DNA of 45,082 nucleotides from Acidobacteriaceae bacterium (lineage in GTDB: Bacteria; Acidobacteriota; Terriglobia; Terriglobales; Acidobacteriaceae). The stretch is from the NCBI GenBank assembly GCA_025355505.1, contig JANXZM010000009.1, forward strand, positions 1 through 45,082. The letters run 5' to 3'. The notes under the pieces are model-generated. The model made no database searches, was not told where the DNA came from, and saw nothing but the letters and a program-made list of their open reading frames with translations. Position numbers and translations under genes: made by a program. Below are positions 22,835 through 31,504 of this stretch, one piece after another. Positions within the stretch are counted from its first letter, which is position 1. Each line of letters starts with the position of its first letter.

Positions 22835-24558
22835 AACGCTTCCTGTGACACGATCCCTTTGCCTTCCTGTATCACGACAAGCCGATTGGCGGGTAGGTGC
22901 TCAAAGGTTTCTTCCGACCCGCCCAGCCAGCGGACTTGCACGCGCGCGTCTTTCGCCGTTCCGAGCCCGAAATGGAGGCGGAGATCATTTTGCGAGCAGA
23001 AACTTCCGCCGCTTCGTACCTCCTGCACCTGTCGGTGGTTATTCGCGTCGACGGACACACGCGACCCAATTGCTGCCCGGTTGGTCCTGGTTCCGATCAG
23101 CTTCACCAGCAGCCATGCGTTTGTTGGCGGAGATTGGTTGCGCAGCAAAGACGGATAGTCATTCAGATTATTGATCGCGATGTCGATTCGTCCGGTGTTG
23201 AATATATCGCCAAAAGCAGCGCCTCGACTGCATCTTGACTCGGCAAAGGCTGGACCTGCCTGATCCGAAACATTCACAAAACGACTGCCATCGAGGTTGC
23301 GCAACAGAATCAGCTTGCTATCCGTCTTTGGAAGACGGTGATGCGTGCCGCTTCCCGGCGAGTAGATGGACCCGCTGACGATCATAAGATCGGGGCGCCC
23401 GTCATCGTCGAAATCGATAAAGCCCGTGCCCCACTTCACCGAACTGGTTTCGCCGGCGAGTCCGGCCGGAACCGTTACGTCCGCGAAAAAGCCCTTGCCA
23501 TCGTTGTGATAGAGGCTCGGCATCTCGTCGGAGAAATTCGTCTTGACGATATCAAGCAGACCGTCGCCGTCGTAGTCGGCAGAATCCGCACCCATTCCAC
23601 CCTGAGTCCGGCCGTTTGCATCGTAGGCCACACCGGCCAGCATGCCACTCTCGCGAAAAGTGCCGTCCCGGTTGTTCATGAAGAGCAGACTTGGCGTCGA
23701 ATCGTCGGCCACGTAGATATCTGGCCAGCCATCATTGTCATAATCACCGACGCAGGGAGTGAAACCAAAAGTGGGCTCGGCTTTGAGGAGTCCTGCCTTG
23801 TCCGACACATCCGTAAAAGTACCGTTGCCGTTATTACGATAGAGAAGGTTCTTCGTACCCTTGAGTCCGGCGACACCGTAGAGCACGGGAGACTGCTGGC
23901 CCATCAAAGCGGGATTACTGTCATAGAGCAGCAAGCCGTATTGGTGGTCGACGTAGTTGCATACGAAGAGATCGAGATGACCGTCGCGGTTGTAATCGAC
24001 AAAGGCGGCACCGGTGTTCCAGTGCTCTTCGGATTGCAGCAGCCCGGATTCGCGGGTAACGTCCGTGAAAGTGGCGTTGCCATTGTTGTGATACAGAACA
24101 TTGGCGCCAAAGTATGTGACGAACAGGTCGAGATAGCCGTCGTTGTCGTAATCGCCGACACAAACGCCCTGTCCCCAGCCGTGCCGCAGCAATCCTGCCT
24201 TCTCGGTTACATCGGTAAACGTTCCGTTGCGATTGTTGTGGTAAAGGTGGTTGGTGGGCTCTTTGCCTTTGGGGAACTCCGTGAGCCCCCAGCCATTGAC
24301 CACGAAAATGTCGAGCCAACCATCATTGTCGTAATCGAAAAGGGCGATACCACCGCCGGTCGTGGAAAGCAGAAAGTCTTTACTCTCATGGCCTACAAGA
24401 ACCGTCTTCGCCAAAAGTCCGGCCTCTCTGGCGACATCGACGTAGCGCGGAAAATAGGCAGACGGGATGCCGGTTGCGAAACTCCGGGCGCAAAGGGGCT
24501 GGAGCAGAGAGCCCGCTCCAGCCGCTGCCAGATTCTTGAGCCACTGTCTCCGGTTCAT
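22831..24558 (-). CDS. Tat-exported CRTAC1 / FG-GAP (VCBS) protein with ASPIC/UnbV domain
   Basis: A 575-residue exported protein. The N-terminus MNRRQWLKNLAAAGAGSLL is a Tat signal. It is followed by FG-GAP/VCBS-type blades with repeated Ca2+-binding DxDxDG-like loops (LFDYDNDGWLDIFVVN, VGDYDNDGYLDLFVT, VDYNRDGHLDLFVCN, IDFDDDGRPDLMIVSG), and a C-terminal ASPIC/UnbV module (residues about 490-560, WLLVKLIGTRTNRAAIGSRV, VRWLGGSEETFEHL). It probably forms a beta-propeller in the periplasm or on the surface. The downstream TPR gene is coupled. Ligand and role are unknown; position next to the cyclitol cluster suggests, but does not show, a link. Confidence 0.9.
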   Translation of the reverse strand: MNRRQWLKNLAAAGAGSLLQPLCARSFATGIPSAYFPRYVDVAREAGLLAKTVLVGHESKDFLLSTTGGGIALFDYDNDGWLDIFVVNGWGLTEFPKGKEPTNHLYHNNRNGTFTDVTEKAGLLRHGWGQGVCVGDYDNDGYLDLFVTYFGANVLYHNNGNATFTDVTRESGLLQSEEHWNTGAAFVDYNRDGHLDLFVCNYVDHQYGLLLYDSNPALMGQQSPVLYGVAGLKGTKNLLYRNNGNGTFTDVSDKAGLLKAEPTFGFTPCVGDYDNDGWPDIYVADDSTPSLLFMNNRDGTFRESGMLAGVAYDANGRTQGGMGADSADYDGDGLLDIVKTNFSDEMPSLYHNDGKGFFADVTVPAGLAGETSSVKWGTGFIDFDDDGRPDLMIVSGSIYSPGSGTHHRLPKTDSKLILLRNLDGSRFVNVSDQAGPAFAESRCSRGAAFGDIFNTGRIDIAINNLNDYPSLLRNQSPPTNAWLLVKLIGTRTNRAAIGSRVSVDANNHRQVQEVRSGGSFCSQNDLRLHFGLGTAKDARVQVRWLGGSEETFEHLPANRLVVIQEGKGIVSQEAF

Positions 24559-24615
24559 CGTAGTAATTCTAAAGCTGCGGTGGAGATGGGGGACAAAGAA
24601 CCAGTTAGACGCAAT

Positions 24616-25704
24616 CTACACTCTGATCTCATTGCGCGCGTCGGACGAGTTTCTGTTGGGTCGGAGCTGAAAGCCACAGGACTCTCGCACGTGCAGTTCG
24701 GGCGGGAGTTTCAGGGTTCCGCCTCGAGCTGGTTCGCCCTTGATCCGTGCCAACAAGAGTTCGGTCGCTTCAAATCCAATCTGATACTTTGGAAGCTCCA
24801 CCGTGGTCAGTCGCGGACGAAAAACGGCGAGCCACGGGTAGTCGTCGAAACTCACCAGCCCGAAATCTTCGGGGCACCGCATCCCCATCTCCTCCGCGGC
24901 TTTCAAAAGGCCAACCGTCATGAGGTAGTTCGCCACGTAGATGCCATCTGGACTTCGCGACAGAAGAGCATGGCCACCCCGATAGCCTGACTCAATGCGA
25001 TAGTCGCCATGAATCACCAGTTCAGGCTCGTGTGTCAGCCCATTGGCTTCGAGAGCGTCTCGAAATCCCTTCCACCGTTCCCGGCCGTTGCTGATCGTCA
25101 TCGGGCCACCCAGCAAGCCGATTCGCCGATGTCCCGCTCTTGCCAGTTGGCTCACCGCCTCATAGGCGCCCTTGTAATCATCGGTCACCACCGCATCCTT
25201 GGTGAGATCGGGATAAGTTCGCATGAGCAGCACGAACGGGACGTTCGCGTCGTCGATCAACTGGCGCAGTGAAGGACGGAATGCCTGCGGCGCCTTGGTC
25301 AGCAGAATGCCATCGACTCGCTTCGCCAGCAGCACTTCCAGGCACTCTTCCTCCCGCTCCAGACGATCGTCGCTATCGCACAGCAGAATGTTGTATCCGT
25401 GCTTCTGAGCGGCATCTTCCGCGCCGCGAACCACCAGCGGAAAAAACGGATTGGAGATGTCGGGAACCACGATACCGATGGTATGAGTTCGCCGCTTCGC
25501 CAAACTACGCGCCAGCAGGTTTGGCCGGTAGCTCAGCTTTAGAATCGCTGCATCTACCCGCTGCTTGAGCGCTTTGCCAACGTGGCTCTTGCCGTTTACG
25601 ACCGCGGAGACTGTGAAAACGGATACGCAAGCTTCTTTGGCGACGTCGTAGATGCTGGTCGCCTTGTTCGCTTTCCGCTTACGAGTCTTTCGTTCCGGTG
25701 GCAT
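24616..25704 (-). CDS. LacI-family transcriptional regulator (paralogue 1)
   Basis: About 362 residues. The HTH (residues about 17-42, SIYDVAKEACVSVFTVSAVVN) is followed by the hinge YRPNLLARSLAKRRTHTIG and a periplasmic-binding-type effector domain (IGIVVPDISNPFFP to ISNGRERWKGFRDALEANG). The recognition helix carries Val-Phe-Thr-Val-Ser-Ala where LacI has Tyr-Gln-Thr-Val-Ser-Arg. The same helix occurs in paralogue 2 (35911-36999), so both may bind the TAAGCGCTTA operators. The ATG at 25704 is preferred to TTG at 25716. Effector is probably a cyclitol, by context only. Confidence 0.9.
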   Translation of the reverse strand: MPPERKTRKRKANKATSIYDVAKEACVSVFTVSAVVNGKSHVGKALKQRVDAAILKLSYRPNLLARSLAKRRTHTIGIVVPDISNPFFPLVVRGAEDAAQKHGYNILLCDSDDRLEREEECLEVLLAKRVDGILLTKAPQAFRPSLRQLIDDANVPFVLLMRTYPDLTKDAVVTDDYKGAYEAVSQLARAGHRRIGLLGGPMTISNGRERWKGFRDALEANGLTHEPELVIHGDYRIESGYRGGHALLSRSPDGIYVANYLMTVGLLKAAEEMGMRCPEDFGLVSFDDYPWLAVFRPRLTTVELPKYQIGFEATELLLARIKGEPARGGTLKLPPELHVRESCGFQLRPNRNSSDARNEIRV

Positions 25705-25792
25705 ATCGTTGTTCAAGACACAAGCAGAAATTCACGCGCACTTCAACAGAGCATATCAGGAACCTTGGTACGCGGTTGCTCCTGGCCCTTCT

Positions 25793-26695
25793 TCACACAC
25801 CGAGCAGGCGAAGATACTCTCGCCCCGCGATGGCATTCGCTAACGGAGCATCTGCCCCGGCCCCGCCCGGCAGCACGTCTGCCTCGACCACCACCCAGCC
25901 ATCAAAGTGGCCCTCTTGCAATAGTGCCACGATCTTGGGAAAGTTGATACTTCCCTGTCCAAGGGGCGCAAAGATTCCGTGCCGGACCGCCTCGTGAAAA
26001 TTCATTCGCCCGCTGCGCGCTTCCGCTGCCTTCCTTTCGTATACATCCTTGAGGTGCACGCACCACACGCGCGACACCTGCTTCTCAAGAAACGCCACGG
26101 TATCTCCGCCACAATATACGTAGTGCCCGGTGTCGAGACACAGGCCCAATTCATCGGCGGGAAACAGGGAAAAGAGGCGATCGACTTCCTCGGGTGTTTC
26201 CACATGGCTTCCGGCATGATGGTGAAACGCTACCCGCAGACCGACTTCCTTGCACTGCGCAATTACCTCACGGATCGCAGTTGCCGCTGCCTGCCACTCC
26301 GATTCGCTCCAGGACAGTTGATTGGCGTCGTTGCGACGGCCCGCTGTGGCATTTCTGTCGGGCATAATTTTGTCGGAAAGAATCAGCAGGCGAGCACCCG
26401 CATCACTGATCAGGCGGGCAGAGCGCGCAACAAAGGCTAAGCCGTCCGGGTGCGCGGCAGCGTTACCCAGTTCGATGTCCACAAAAGCTGAGCAGAGAGT
26501 GAGCGATCGCTTCTCCAGTTCACTGCGCAGCATAGCTGGCTCGGCAGGAAGGAATCCATAAGGACCGAGCTCGGTACCTGAGTATCCGGCAGCCTTGATC
26601 TCGTCCAGAACCCGTCCAGAGGTGTAATCGGCGGGGAGCTCGACATGCTCCATGATTCCCCAGCTGATCGGTGCGTTAGCTACACGAATCGCCAT
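25793..26695 (-). CDS. iolE: IolE/MocC-like sugar-phosphate isomerase/dehydratase family protein
   Basis: A 300-residue TIM-barrel protein of the xylose-isomerase-like AP-endonuclease 2 superfamily. The start ANAPISWGIMEH, the metal-site segments FHHHAGSHVETPEE, LDTGHYVYCGGD and HLKDV, and the C-terminal VVVEADVLPGG match inosose dehydratase IolE and its rhizopine homologue MocC. The reaction would convert scyllo-inosose to a diketone that IolD then opens. It lies 171 bases downstream of the TonB receptor on the same strand. IolE and MocC cannot be told apart by eye. Confidence 0.8.
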   Translation of the reverse strand: MAIRVANAPISWGIMEHVELPADYTSGRVLDEIKAAGYSGTELGPYGFLPAEPAMLRSELEKRSLTLCSAFVDIELGNAAAHPDGLAFVARSARLISDAGARLLILSDKIMPDRNATAGRRNDANQLSWSESEWQAAATAIREVIAQCKEVGLRVAFHHHAGSHVETPEEVDRLFSLFPADELGLCLDTGHYVYCGGDTVAFLEKQVSRVWCVHLKDVYERKAAEARSGRMNFHEAVRHGIFAPLGQGSINFPKIVALLQEGHFDGWVVVEADVLPGGAGADAPLANAIAGREYLRLLGV

Positions 26696-26814
26696 TCCTT
26701 GACCCTTTCATCTTCGTTTAACAGGAAAGGCTTATGCCTGCACAAATCTCGGCGTCGCACAATCCGGTAGCTGCTGTGCGCAACCCGGCGACGAGTGTCG
26801 CCCCTGATGGCTAC

Positions 26815-26832
26815 GCCTAATCCTACTTAGGC
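26815..26832 (-). terminator. Small hairpin after the TonB receptor gene
   Basis: GCCTAA, loop TCCTAC, TTAGGC, in the 171-base gap between the receptor stop and iolE. The stem is short and has no clear T-tract, so it may only attenuate. The rest of the gap shows nothing else. Confidence 0.3.
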
Positions 26833-26866
26833 ACTGCTTCTACGTTTGACGCGGGCAGCGAGTGGT

Positions 26867-29800
26867 CTAGAACGCGAGTTTGAGACCAAACTGTATCTCT
26901 CGCTGATTGTCCGGAACTGTCGAAGTGATAGCAGCACCTCCGGTGACGTTTATGAATCCAGCTCCGCTGCTTCCCCCTCCTGATCCGAAGTTCGGAAGAC
27001 CAAAGTTTGGATGGTTGAAGATATTGAAGAACTCGGACCTGAAAGTAAGCCCGTATCTCTCACCCAACTGAAACGTCTTGTAGAGGGAGAAGTCAAAGTT
27101 CACCAGGTCCGGACCTCGCAGCACGGCGCGTTGCGTGTTCCCGAACATGCGGGCAGAAAGCTGACCCTGGGCGAGAGCCGGAACAGCAAAAGCCTCTTGG
27201 TTGAACCAGCAATCACGGGTCTGATGGCCGGGCTTGGTGCAGCCCATGGCTAACTGTCCCGCCGTGTTGAAGGAAAAGTCGTAAGGGTTGTGAATTCTGT
27301 CCGGACGTGCGCTGGAAGCGCCGGTATTGGTGACGTCGCCGCCGAGGAGGGCGTCGAAGGCCTCGCCGCTGCGTATTGTGGTTACGCCGCTAACCTGCCA
27401 ACCAGCCAGAGCGGCTCGCGCCACGCTGCCGGCGGAGGCGCCGTAATGCTTCCCCTTGCCGAAGGGCAAATCATAGACGTAGCTCACCGTCAGGCGATGG
27501 CGGAAGTCCGGTGTGTTGGGTCCTTTTTCAGCGGCAATGTTGTGCGCATTTTGCACGTCACACTGCTGGACGTTACCATCGGCCGTGCCGACTGATTTCG
27601 CGTAAGTATAAGCGGCAAGAACATTGAACCCGCTGGAAAACCGGTGTTCGGCAGACGCCTCGAATGCGTTGTAGAACATGCTCAGCCGTGCGATATCAAG
27701 GGGCAGGACCGTGGTCAGACCGGGCCGGACGCCGAAGTACGGACGCCCGAAGTTTCCCGTGGAGTCCGAAAAATTTGAGTCCGCCGGCTGTAAAGGCTGA
27801 TTTAGATTCGATGATTCATGGTCGTAGAGATTGTTGCTCTTCGAGCCGACGTAGCCAACCTGAACCAGCCAGTTGGACGCAAGCTCCTGTTGAATCGTAA
27901 GGTTCCATTCGTAGATTCTGGGAATTTTTCGGACCGCTCCCGTGGTTCGCACCGTCCCGACGGGGTTCGTCGGATCCACCGTGGGGATGGTGGCTGGAAA
28001 GCCGCTGGAGACTAATTGGCTGACCTGCGGAATCTGTGAAGTGCTGAAGTTGCGGGAGAGGACTACCAGGTTGGGCGGATTGAGGCCCAGGTCGTCAAAA
28101 ATATTTCCTTCGGCGGCGTAAAAGATGCCAGTGGCAGCGCGCACGACGGTTTTGGGACGCACGGTCCAGGCAAAGCCAGCCCGCGGCGCCCAGTTTGTTT
28201 TGTCGAACCCAACTCCGGCGTGCGGGCTTTGGGTATCCACGACGGCGGTCGTTTGGTTAAAGTTGCCAACTTTTTTCCCGCCCGCGGGCGAGTTGATTTC
28301 GTACCGCAAGCCGAGGTTCAAGGTTAGGTTCGGAGTGACGCGGATGTTGTCCTGGACAAACTCCGAGATGTCCCAGTAGCGCGTGTCATCGCTACCGGTC
28401 AAATGATCCTGCAACGAGAATTGAGGAATTCCGAGCAAGGTGTCGGCCAGGGCTACGCCTGTGTAATTTCCGCTGAACTGGTACCAGCCGGAGGGAGCTG
28501 TCTGCTGAAAAAAGTTCCGCTGCTGACGGCGAAAATCCATTCCGAACTTTACCGTGTGCTTGCCGTGTATCCAGCTTACGGTGTCAGCCAGCTGATAAAC
28601 GTTTTCGACAATCGTCTCTGGAACCCACAGCGAATCACCGAGCTGCTGAAAACCAGAAATCTGAAGCTTGGTTAATCCCGAGCTGTTGCCCCCTCGGTTG
28701 GAGTTGGGAATGCCCAAAGTCTCCGACGGATTCTTCCCGAAATCCAGGGGCAGCGTGTTGTCGCGGTACCGGATGAATCCGGCGCGCGCGTCATTAATCA
28801 GATTGGGACGGAGGATGCGTGTCCAATCCACACCAAAGCTCTGCGCTCGGTCATTCAGGGTGCTGGACGTACCCGAACCAGCTCCACCGTCGACACCCGG
28901 CAAAAATGAGGGATTAATCGATACGGGCGTCGCGATCGCGTAGTGCGAAAAAAAGCGGTCTTTGCTCGTCAGGTTATAGTCGAATCGCGTCTCGATCGCC
29001 GTCTCGTCGAACTTGGACTTTGCGTTGTAGTTGAAGTTATTGCTGAGATTGGTGTTTCCCGATGTCGGCAGCGGGAAGAGATTCACTATGTTCTGACCCG
29101 TGGTATCGATTCGGCCGGATGGAACTTGGGACGGGTTCCCGGGATTGAGCGGATTCCCCGGGTTCGAAGGGTCGTTGAGGACAACGCTCCCCATCTCCGA
29201 GAAATCTCCACTCCGCATCTTTAGGGTGGGAACGGTACTAATGTACGGAATCACCTTGCGGATGTCGGTGCGTTGAATCGAACCGAAGATAAACATCTTG
29301 TCTTTTACGATCGGGCCACCCAACTGACCACCGTATTGGTTTTGTTGGAAGGGTGTGGGCGAACTGGCGAAGAAATTCCGCGCATCCAGGTGATTGTTGC
29401 GAATGAATTCCCAAGCCGTACCGTGAATCTTGTTGGTCCCGGCGCGCAGCAGCAGGTTCACCATGGCGCCGCCGCGCCCGAATTCCGCGCTCATCGAGTT
29501 TTCTTCGACGCGGAACTCCTCGATGGCATCAGGGGGGGGCTGAATGACGACCGTTCCGTTGCCAAATTCGTTGTTGTCAAAGCCGTCGAGGAGGAAGTTG
29601 TTGTCAAAGACGCGAAGACCGTTCACGGCCAAAGCAATACCCGGCCGGTTATTGTCGGTGGAACCGGCGCCCGCGCTCGTTCCCGTCGAACCTTCATTCG
29701 CTCCGGGGCCGAGGAAAGCGAGTTTGAAGAAATTCCTGCCGTTCAACGGCAGCTCGACAATACGCTTCTCGGTTTCAATCGTTCCTAACGAAGAAGTCTC

Positions 29801-30199
29801 CTCCTGAAGCAGTGGAGGGGCGTCGGTCACCTCAACGGTTTGCGACACGGAGCCGACCTTCAGAACCGAATCCACCTTAACGACTTGTCCAATCTCGATG
29901 GTCACGTTGGTCTGGACCACGCGCCGATATCCCGTCTTCTGGAACGTGACAGTGTATTGTCCGATCTTCAGGGGCGTAATGCTGTAGCTTCCGGAAGAGT
30001 CCGCGGTAACCGTGGTCGCGGTGGAGGTTCCAACTTCGGTGGCGGTCACGGTGACGTCAGGCACCCTTGAACCGGATGCGTCGCTAACCGTTCCGACGAT
30101 GCCGCCGGTCGTCAGTTGCGCCAGAGCGGCCGGCGCCGACCAAAACAGCGCCACTGCACAAACCAAAAAACTCCCCACGAAACGCGCGCGCTTTGTCAT
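26867..30199 (-). CDS. Oar-like TonB-dependent receptor with carboxypeptidase-regulatory domain
   Basis: An 1110-residue outer-membrane beta-barrel. It opens with a signal peptide (FLVCAVALFWSAPAALAQ), then an Ig-like CarboxypepD_reg domain (about 30-115, GGIVGTVSDASGSRVPDVTV), a plug (LPLNGRNFFKLAFLGPGAN), and a long barrel ending in FGLKLAF, with the C-terminal Phe of outer-membrane barrels. Such receptors are greatly expanded in Acidobacteriota and take up glycans or other large substrates. GGGGGGAAAC precedes the ATG, and its promoter carries a LacI-type operator. In this setting it may import a cyclitol or conjugate. It replaces the ABC importer found in rhizobial moc clusters, at least within this window. 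Confidence 0.9.
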   Translation of the reverse strand: MTKRARFVGSFLVCAVALFWSAPAALAQLTTGGIVGTVSDASGSRVPDVTVTATEVGTSTATTVTADSSGSYSITPLKIGQYTVTFQKTGYRRVVQTNVTIEIGQVVKVDSVLKVGSVSQTVEVTDAPPLLQEETSSLGTIETEKRIVELPLNGRNFFKLAFLGPGANEGSTGTSAGAGSTDNNRPGIALAVNGLRVFDNNFLLDGFDNNEFGNGTVVIQPPPDAIEEFRVEENSMSAEFGRGGAMVNLLLRAGTNKIHGTAWEFIRNNHLDARNFFASSPTPFQQNQYGGQLGGPIVKDKMFIFGSIQRTDIRKVIPYISTVPTLKMRSGDFSEMGSVVLNDPSNPGNPLNPGNPSQVPSGRIDTTGQNIVNLFPLPTSGNTNLSNNFNYNAKSKFDETAIETRFDYNLTSKDRFFSHYAIATPVSINPSFLPGVDGGAGSGTSSTLNDRAQSFGVDWTRILRPNLINDARAGFIRYRDNTLPLDFGKNPSETLGIPNSNRGGNSSGLTKLQISGFQQLGDSLWVPETIVENVYQLADTVSWIHGKHTVKFGMDFRRQQRNFFQQTAPSGWYQFSGNYTGVALADTLLGIPQFSLQDHLTGSDDTRYWDISEFVQDNIRVTPNLTLNLGLRYEINSPAGGKKVGNFNQTTAVVDTQSPHAGVGFDKTNWAPRAGFAWTVRPKTVVRAATGIFYAAEGNIFDDLGLNPPNLVVLSRNFSTSQIPQVSQLVSSGFPATIPTVDPTNPVGTVRTTGAVRKIPRIYEWNLTIQQELASNWLVQVGYVGSKSNNLYDHESSNLNQPLQPADSNFSDSTGNFGRPYFGVRPGLTTVLPLDIARLSMFYNAFEASAEHRFSSGFNVLAAYTYAKSVGTADGNVQQCDVQNAHNIAAEKGPNTPDFRHRLTVSYVYDLPFGKGKHYGASAGSVARAALAGWQVSGVTTIRSGEAFDALLGGDVTNTGASSARPDRIHNPYDFSFNTAGQLAMGCTKPGHQTRDCWFNQEAFAVPALAQGQLSARMFGNTQRAVLRGPDLVNFDFSLYKTFQLGERYGLTFRSEFFNIFNHPNFGLPNFGSGGGSSGAGFINVTGGAAITSTVPDNQREIQFGLKLAF

Positions 30200-30257
30200 A
30201 AGTTTCCCCCCTCGGAAACAGATGTGCTGCTGTCCTAACGCAAAAAGATTAGTGCGA

Positions 30258-30305
30258 ATAAGCGCTTATCATATAGCTCCGTTCCTGCCACAATGTCAAG
30301 CGCTT
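30258..30305 (-). promoter_or_regulatory. Promoter with two LacI-type operators for the TonB receptor
   Basis: On the minus strand: TTGACA (30299-30294), 18-base spacer, TATATG (30275-30270), then the perfect palindrome ATAAGCGCTTAT (30269-30258). Operator centre is 30.5 bases from the end of the -35 box, as in unit A. A second core, AAGCGCTT, lies at 30298-30305 over the -35 box, 38 bases from the first. The start codon is 59 bases further, at 30199. The remaining intergenic sequence up to 30409 has only A/T-rich stretches. Confidence 0.65.
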
Positions 30306-30409
30306 TTTGCGGTACTAATCGCTTTGATGTCAGCGATTACAAAATTCGATGACGGTTAGCGGTTCTTCCTGCCCGGTCGAAGACGCCGCCCTCGCCCTGC
30401 TTTCGTGAA

Positions 30410-31456
30410 TCAGCCGGCGGTCGACTCAATGTTCGATGCGATGGCCACAGGTCGGTTTTCGCGAGCCGACTGATAGATCGCCTGAATCGTCGCGATGTCT
30501 CGAAGCCCTTCGATTCCATCCGACTTCAGGTCATGCCCGCGCCGGATACAGTCGGCAAAATGGTCCAGCTCCAGTACGAACTCGTCCATCACTTTGAACT
30601 TCTGCTCAAACCATTTTCCCTGCACCTTGCCAAACAGGCGGCGATCTTCTTCGAAAGCAAACGCGGGGTTCAAGGCGGCCCATCCCTTGTCGCCGTGAAC
30701 CTGGACGAAGGAAGCCGCCTTCGAGCTGTAGCTCGAAGTGCCTTGGCAGACGAGACCTTCGGGGTGCGTGAGGCGGAAGGCGATACTGTCTTCCACTTCG
30801 GCGAAGCGCTTTGGGTCGTCAGTCCAGGTCTGCGCCGACGCCTCGATCGGGTTGCTCCCCGCAAGCCAGCGCATGGTGTTAACGCAATAGATGCCTATGT
30901 CCATCAATGAACCGCCTCCGGCCAGCCGCCGGTTCAGTTGCCAGCCGACTTTCGCCGGATCGACGACTTCGGTGTAGGCCGAAAACATGTGCCGGAGACG
31001 GCCGAGTTTGCCGCTGGTGATCAGCTTCTTAAGCGCCACGCTGCCCGGCTCGAAATACTTGCGATAAGCGGTCATCAGGTAGACCCGGTTCTGTTTGCAC
31101 GCTTCCACCATGCGGCGACATTCTTCCACCGTTATGCCTAGAGGCTTCTCGCAAAGCACGTGCTTTTTCGCCGCTGCCGCGCGGATCGTCTGTTCGGCAT
31201 GCGATCCATTCACCGAAGCAACAAAAACCACTTCGACGCCGGGATGGTTCAGGCATTCATCGTAGTTTTCGTAGCCGTAGCAGTCTTTGACACCGACACC
31301 GAATTTGGCGCCGAGTTGCTTGGCCCGCTTCTGATCGTGACTGACCACAGCCACCAGTTTGCACTTATTGCTGTGACGGAAAGCTGGCAACACAGAAGTT
31401 TCCGCAATGAAGCCCAAGCCTACTACCGCATATCCGACACGTTTTGCAGTCGCCAT
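30410..31456 (-). CDS. Gfo/Idh/MocA oxidoreductase (GFOR-like paralogue 2)
   Basis: A 348-residue paralogue of 18819-19844, sharing YAVVGLG, EKPLG, MTAYRKYFEPGS, GGGSLMDIGIYCVNTMRW and HGDKGWAALNPAF. Rossmann NAD(P)-binding N-terminus and dimerising C-terminal sheet are as in the family. AAGGAG precedes the ATG at 31456. It closes unit C, 48 bases after the transaldolase-like gene. Substrate is probably a cyclitol or sugar hydroxyl; the family does not fix it. Confidence 0.87.
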   Translation of the reverse strand: MATAKRVGYAVVGLGFIAETSVLPAFRHSNKCKLVAVVSHDQKRAKQLGAKFGVGVKDCYGYENYDECLNHPGVEVVFVASVNGSHAEQTIRAAAAKKHVLCEKPLGITVEECRRMVEACKQNRVYLMTAYRKYFEPGSVALKKLITSGKLGRLRHMFSAYTEVVDPAKVGWQLNRRLAGGGSLMDIGIYCVNTMRWLAGSNPIEASAQTWTDDPKRFAEVEDSIAFRLTHPEGLVCQGTSSYSSKAASFVQVHGDKGWAALNPAFAFEEDRRLFGKVQGKWFEQKFKVMDEFVLELDHFADCIRRGHDLKSDGIEGLRDIATIQAIYQSARENRPVAIASNIESTAG

Positions 31457-31504
31457 GTGGTCAAGCTCCTTCGATCAATTTTGAAATCCGGATGCCGCGC
31501 GCTC

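Noticed and set aside
23338-24990. 550-codon frame on the plus strand
   Set aside because: It is antisense to the CRTAC1-family gene and the end of lacI paralogue 1; its length follows from G+C-rich codons and its translation has no family features.
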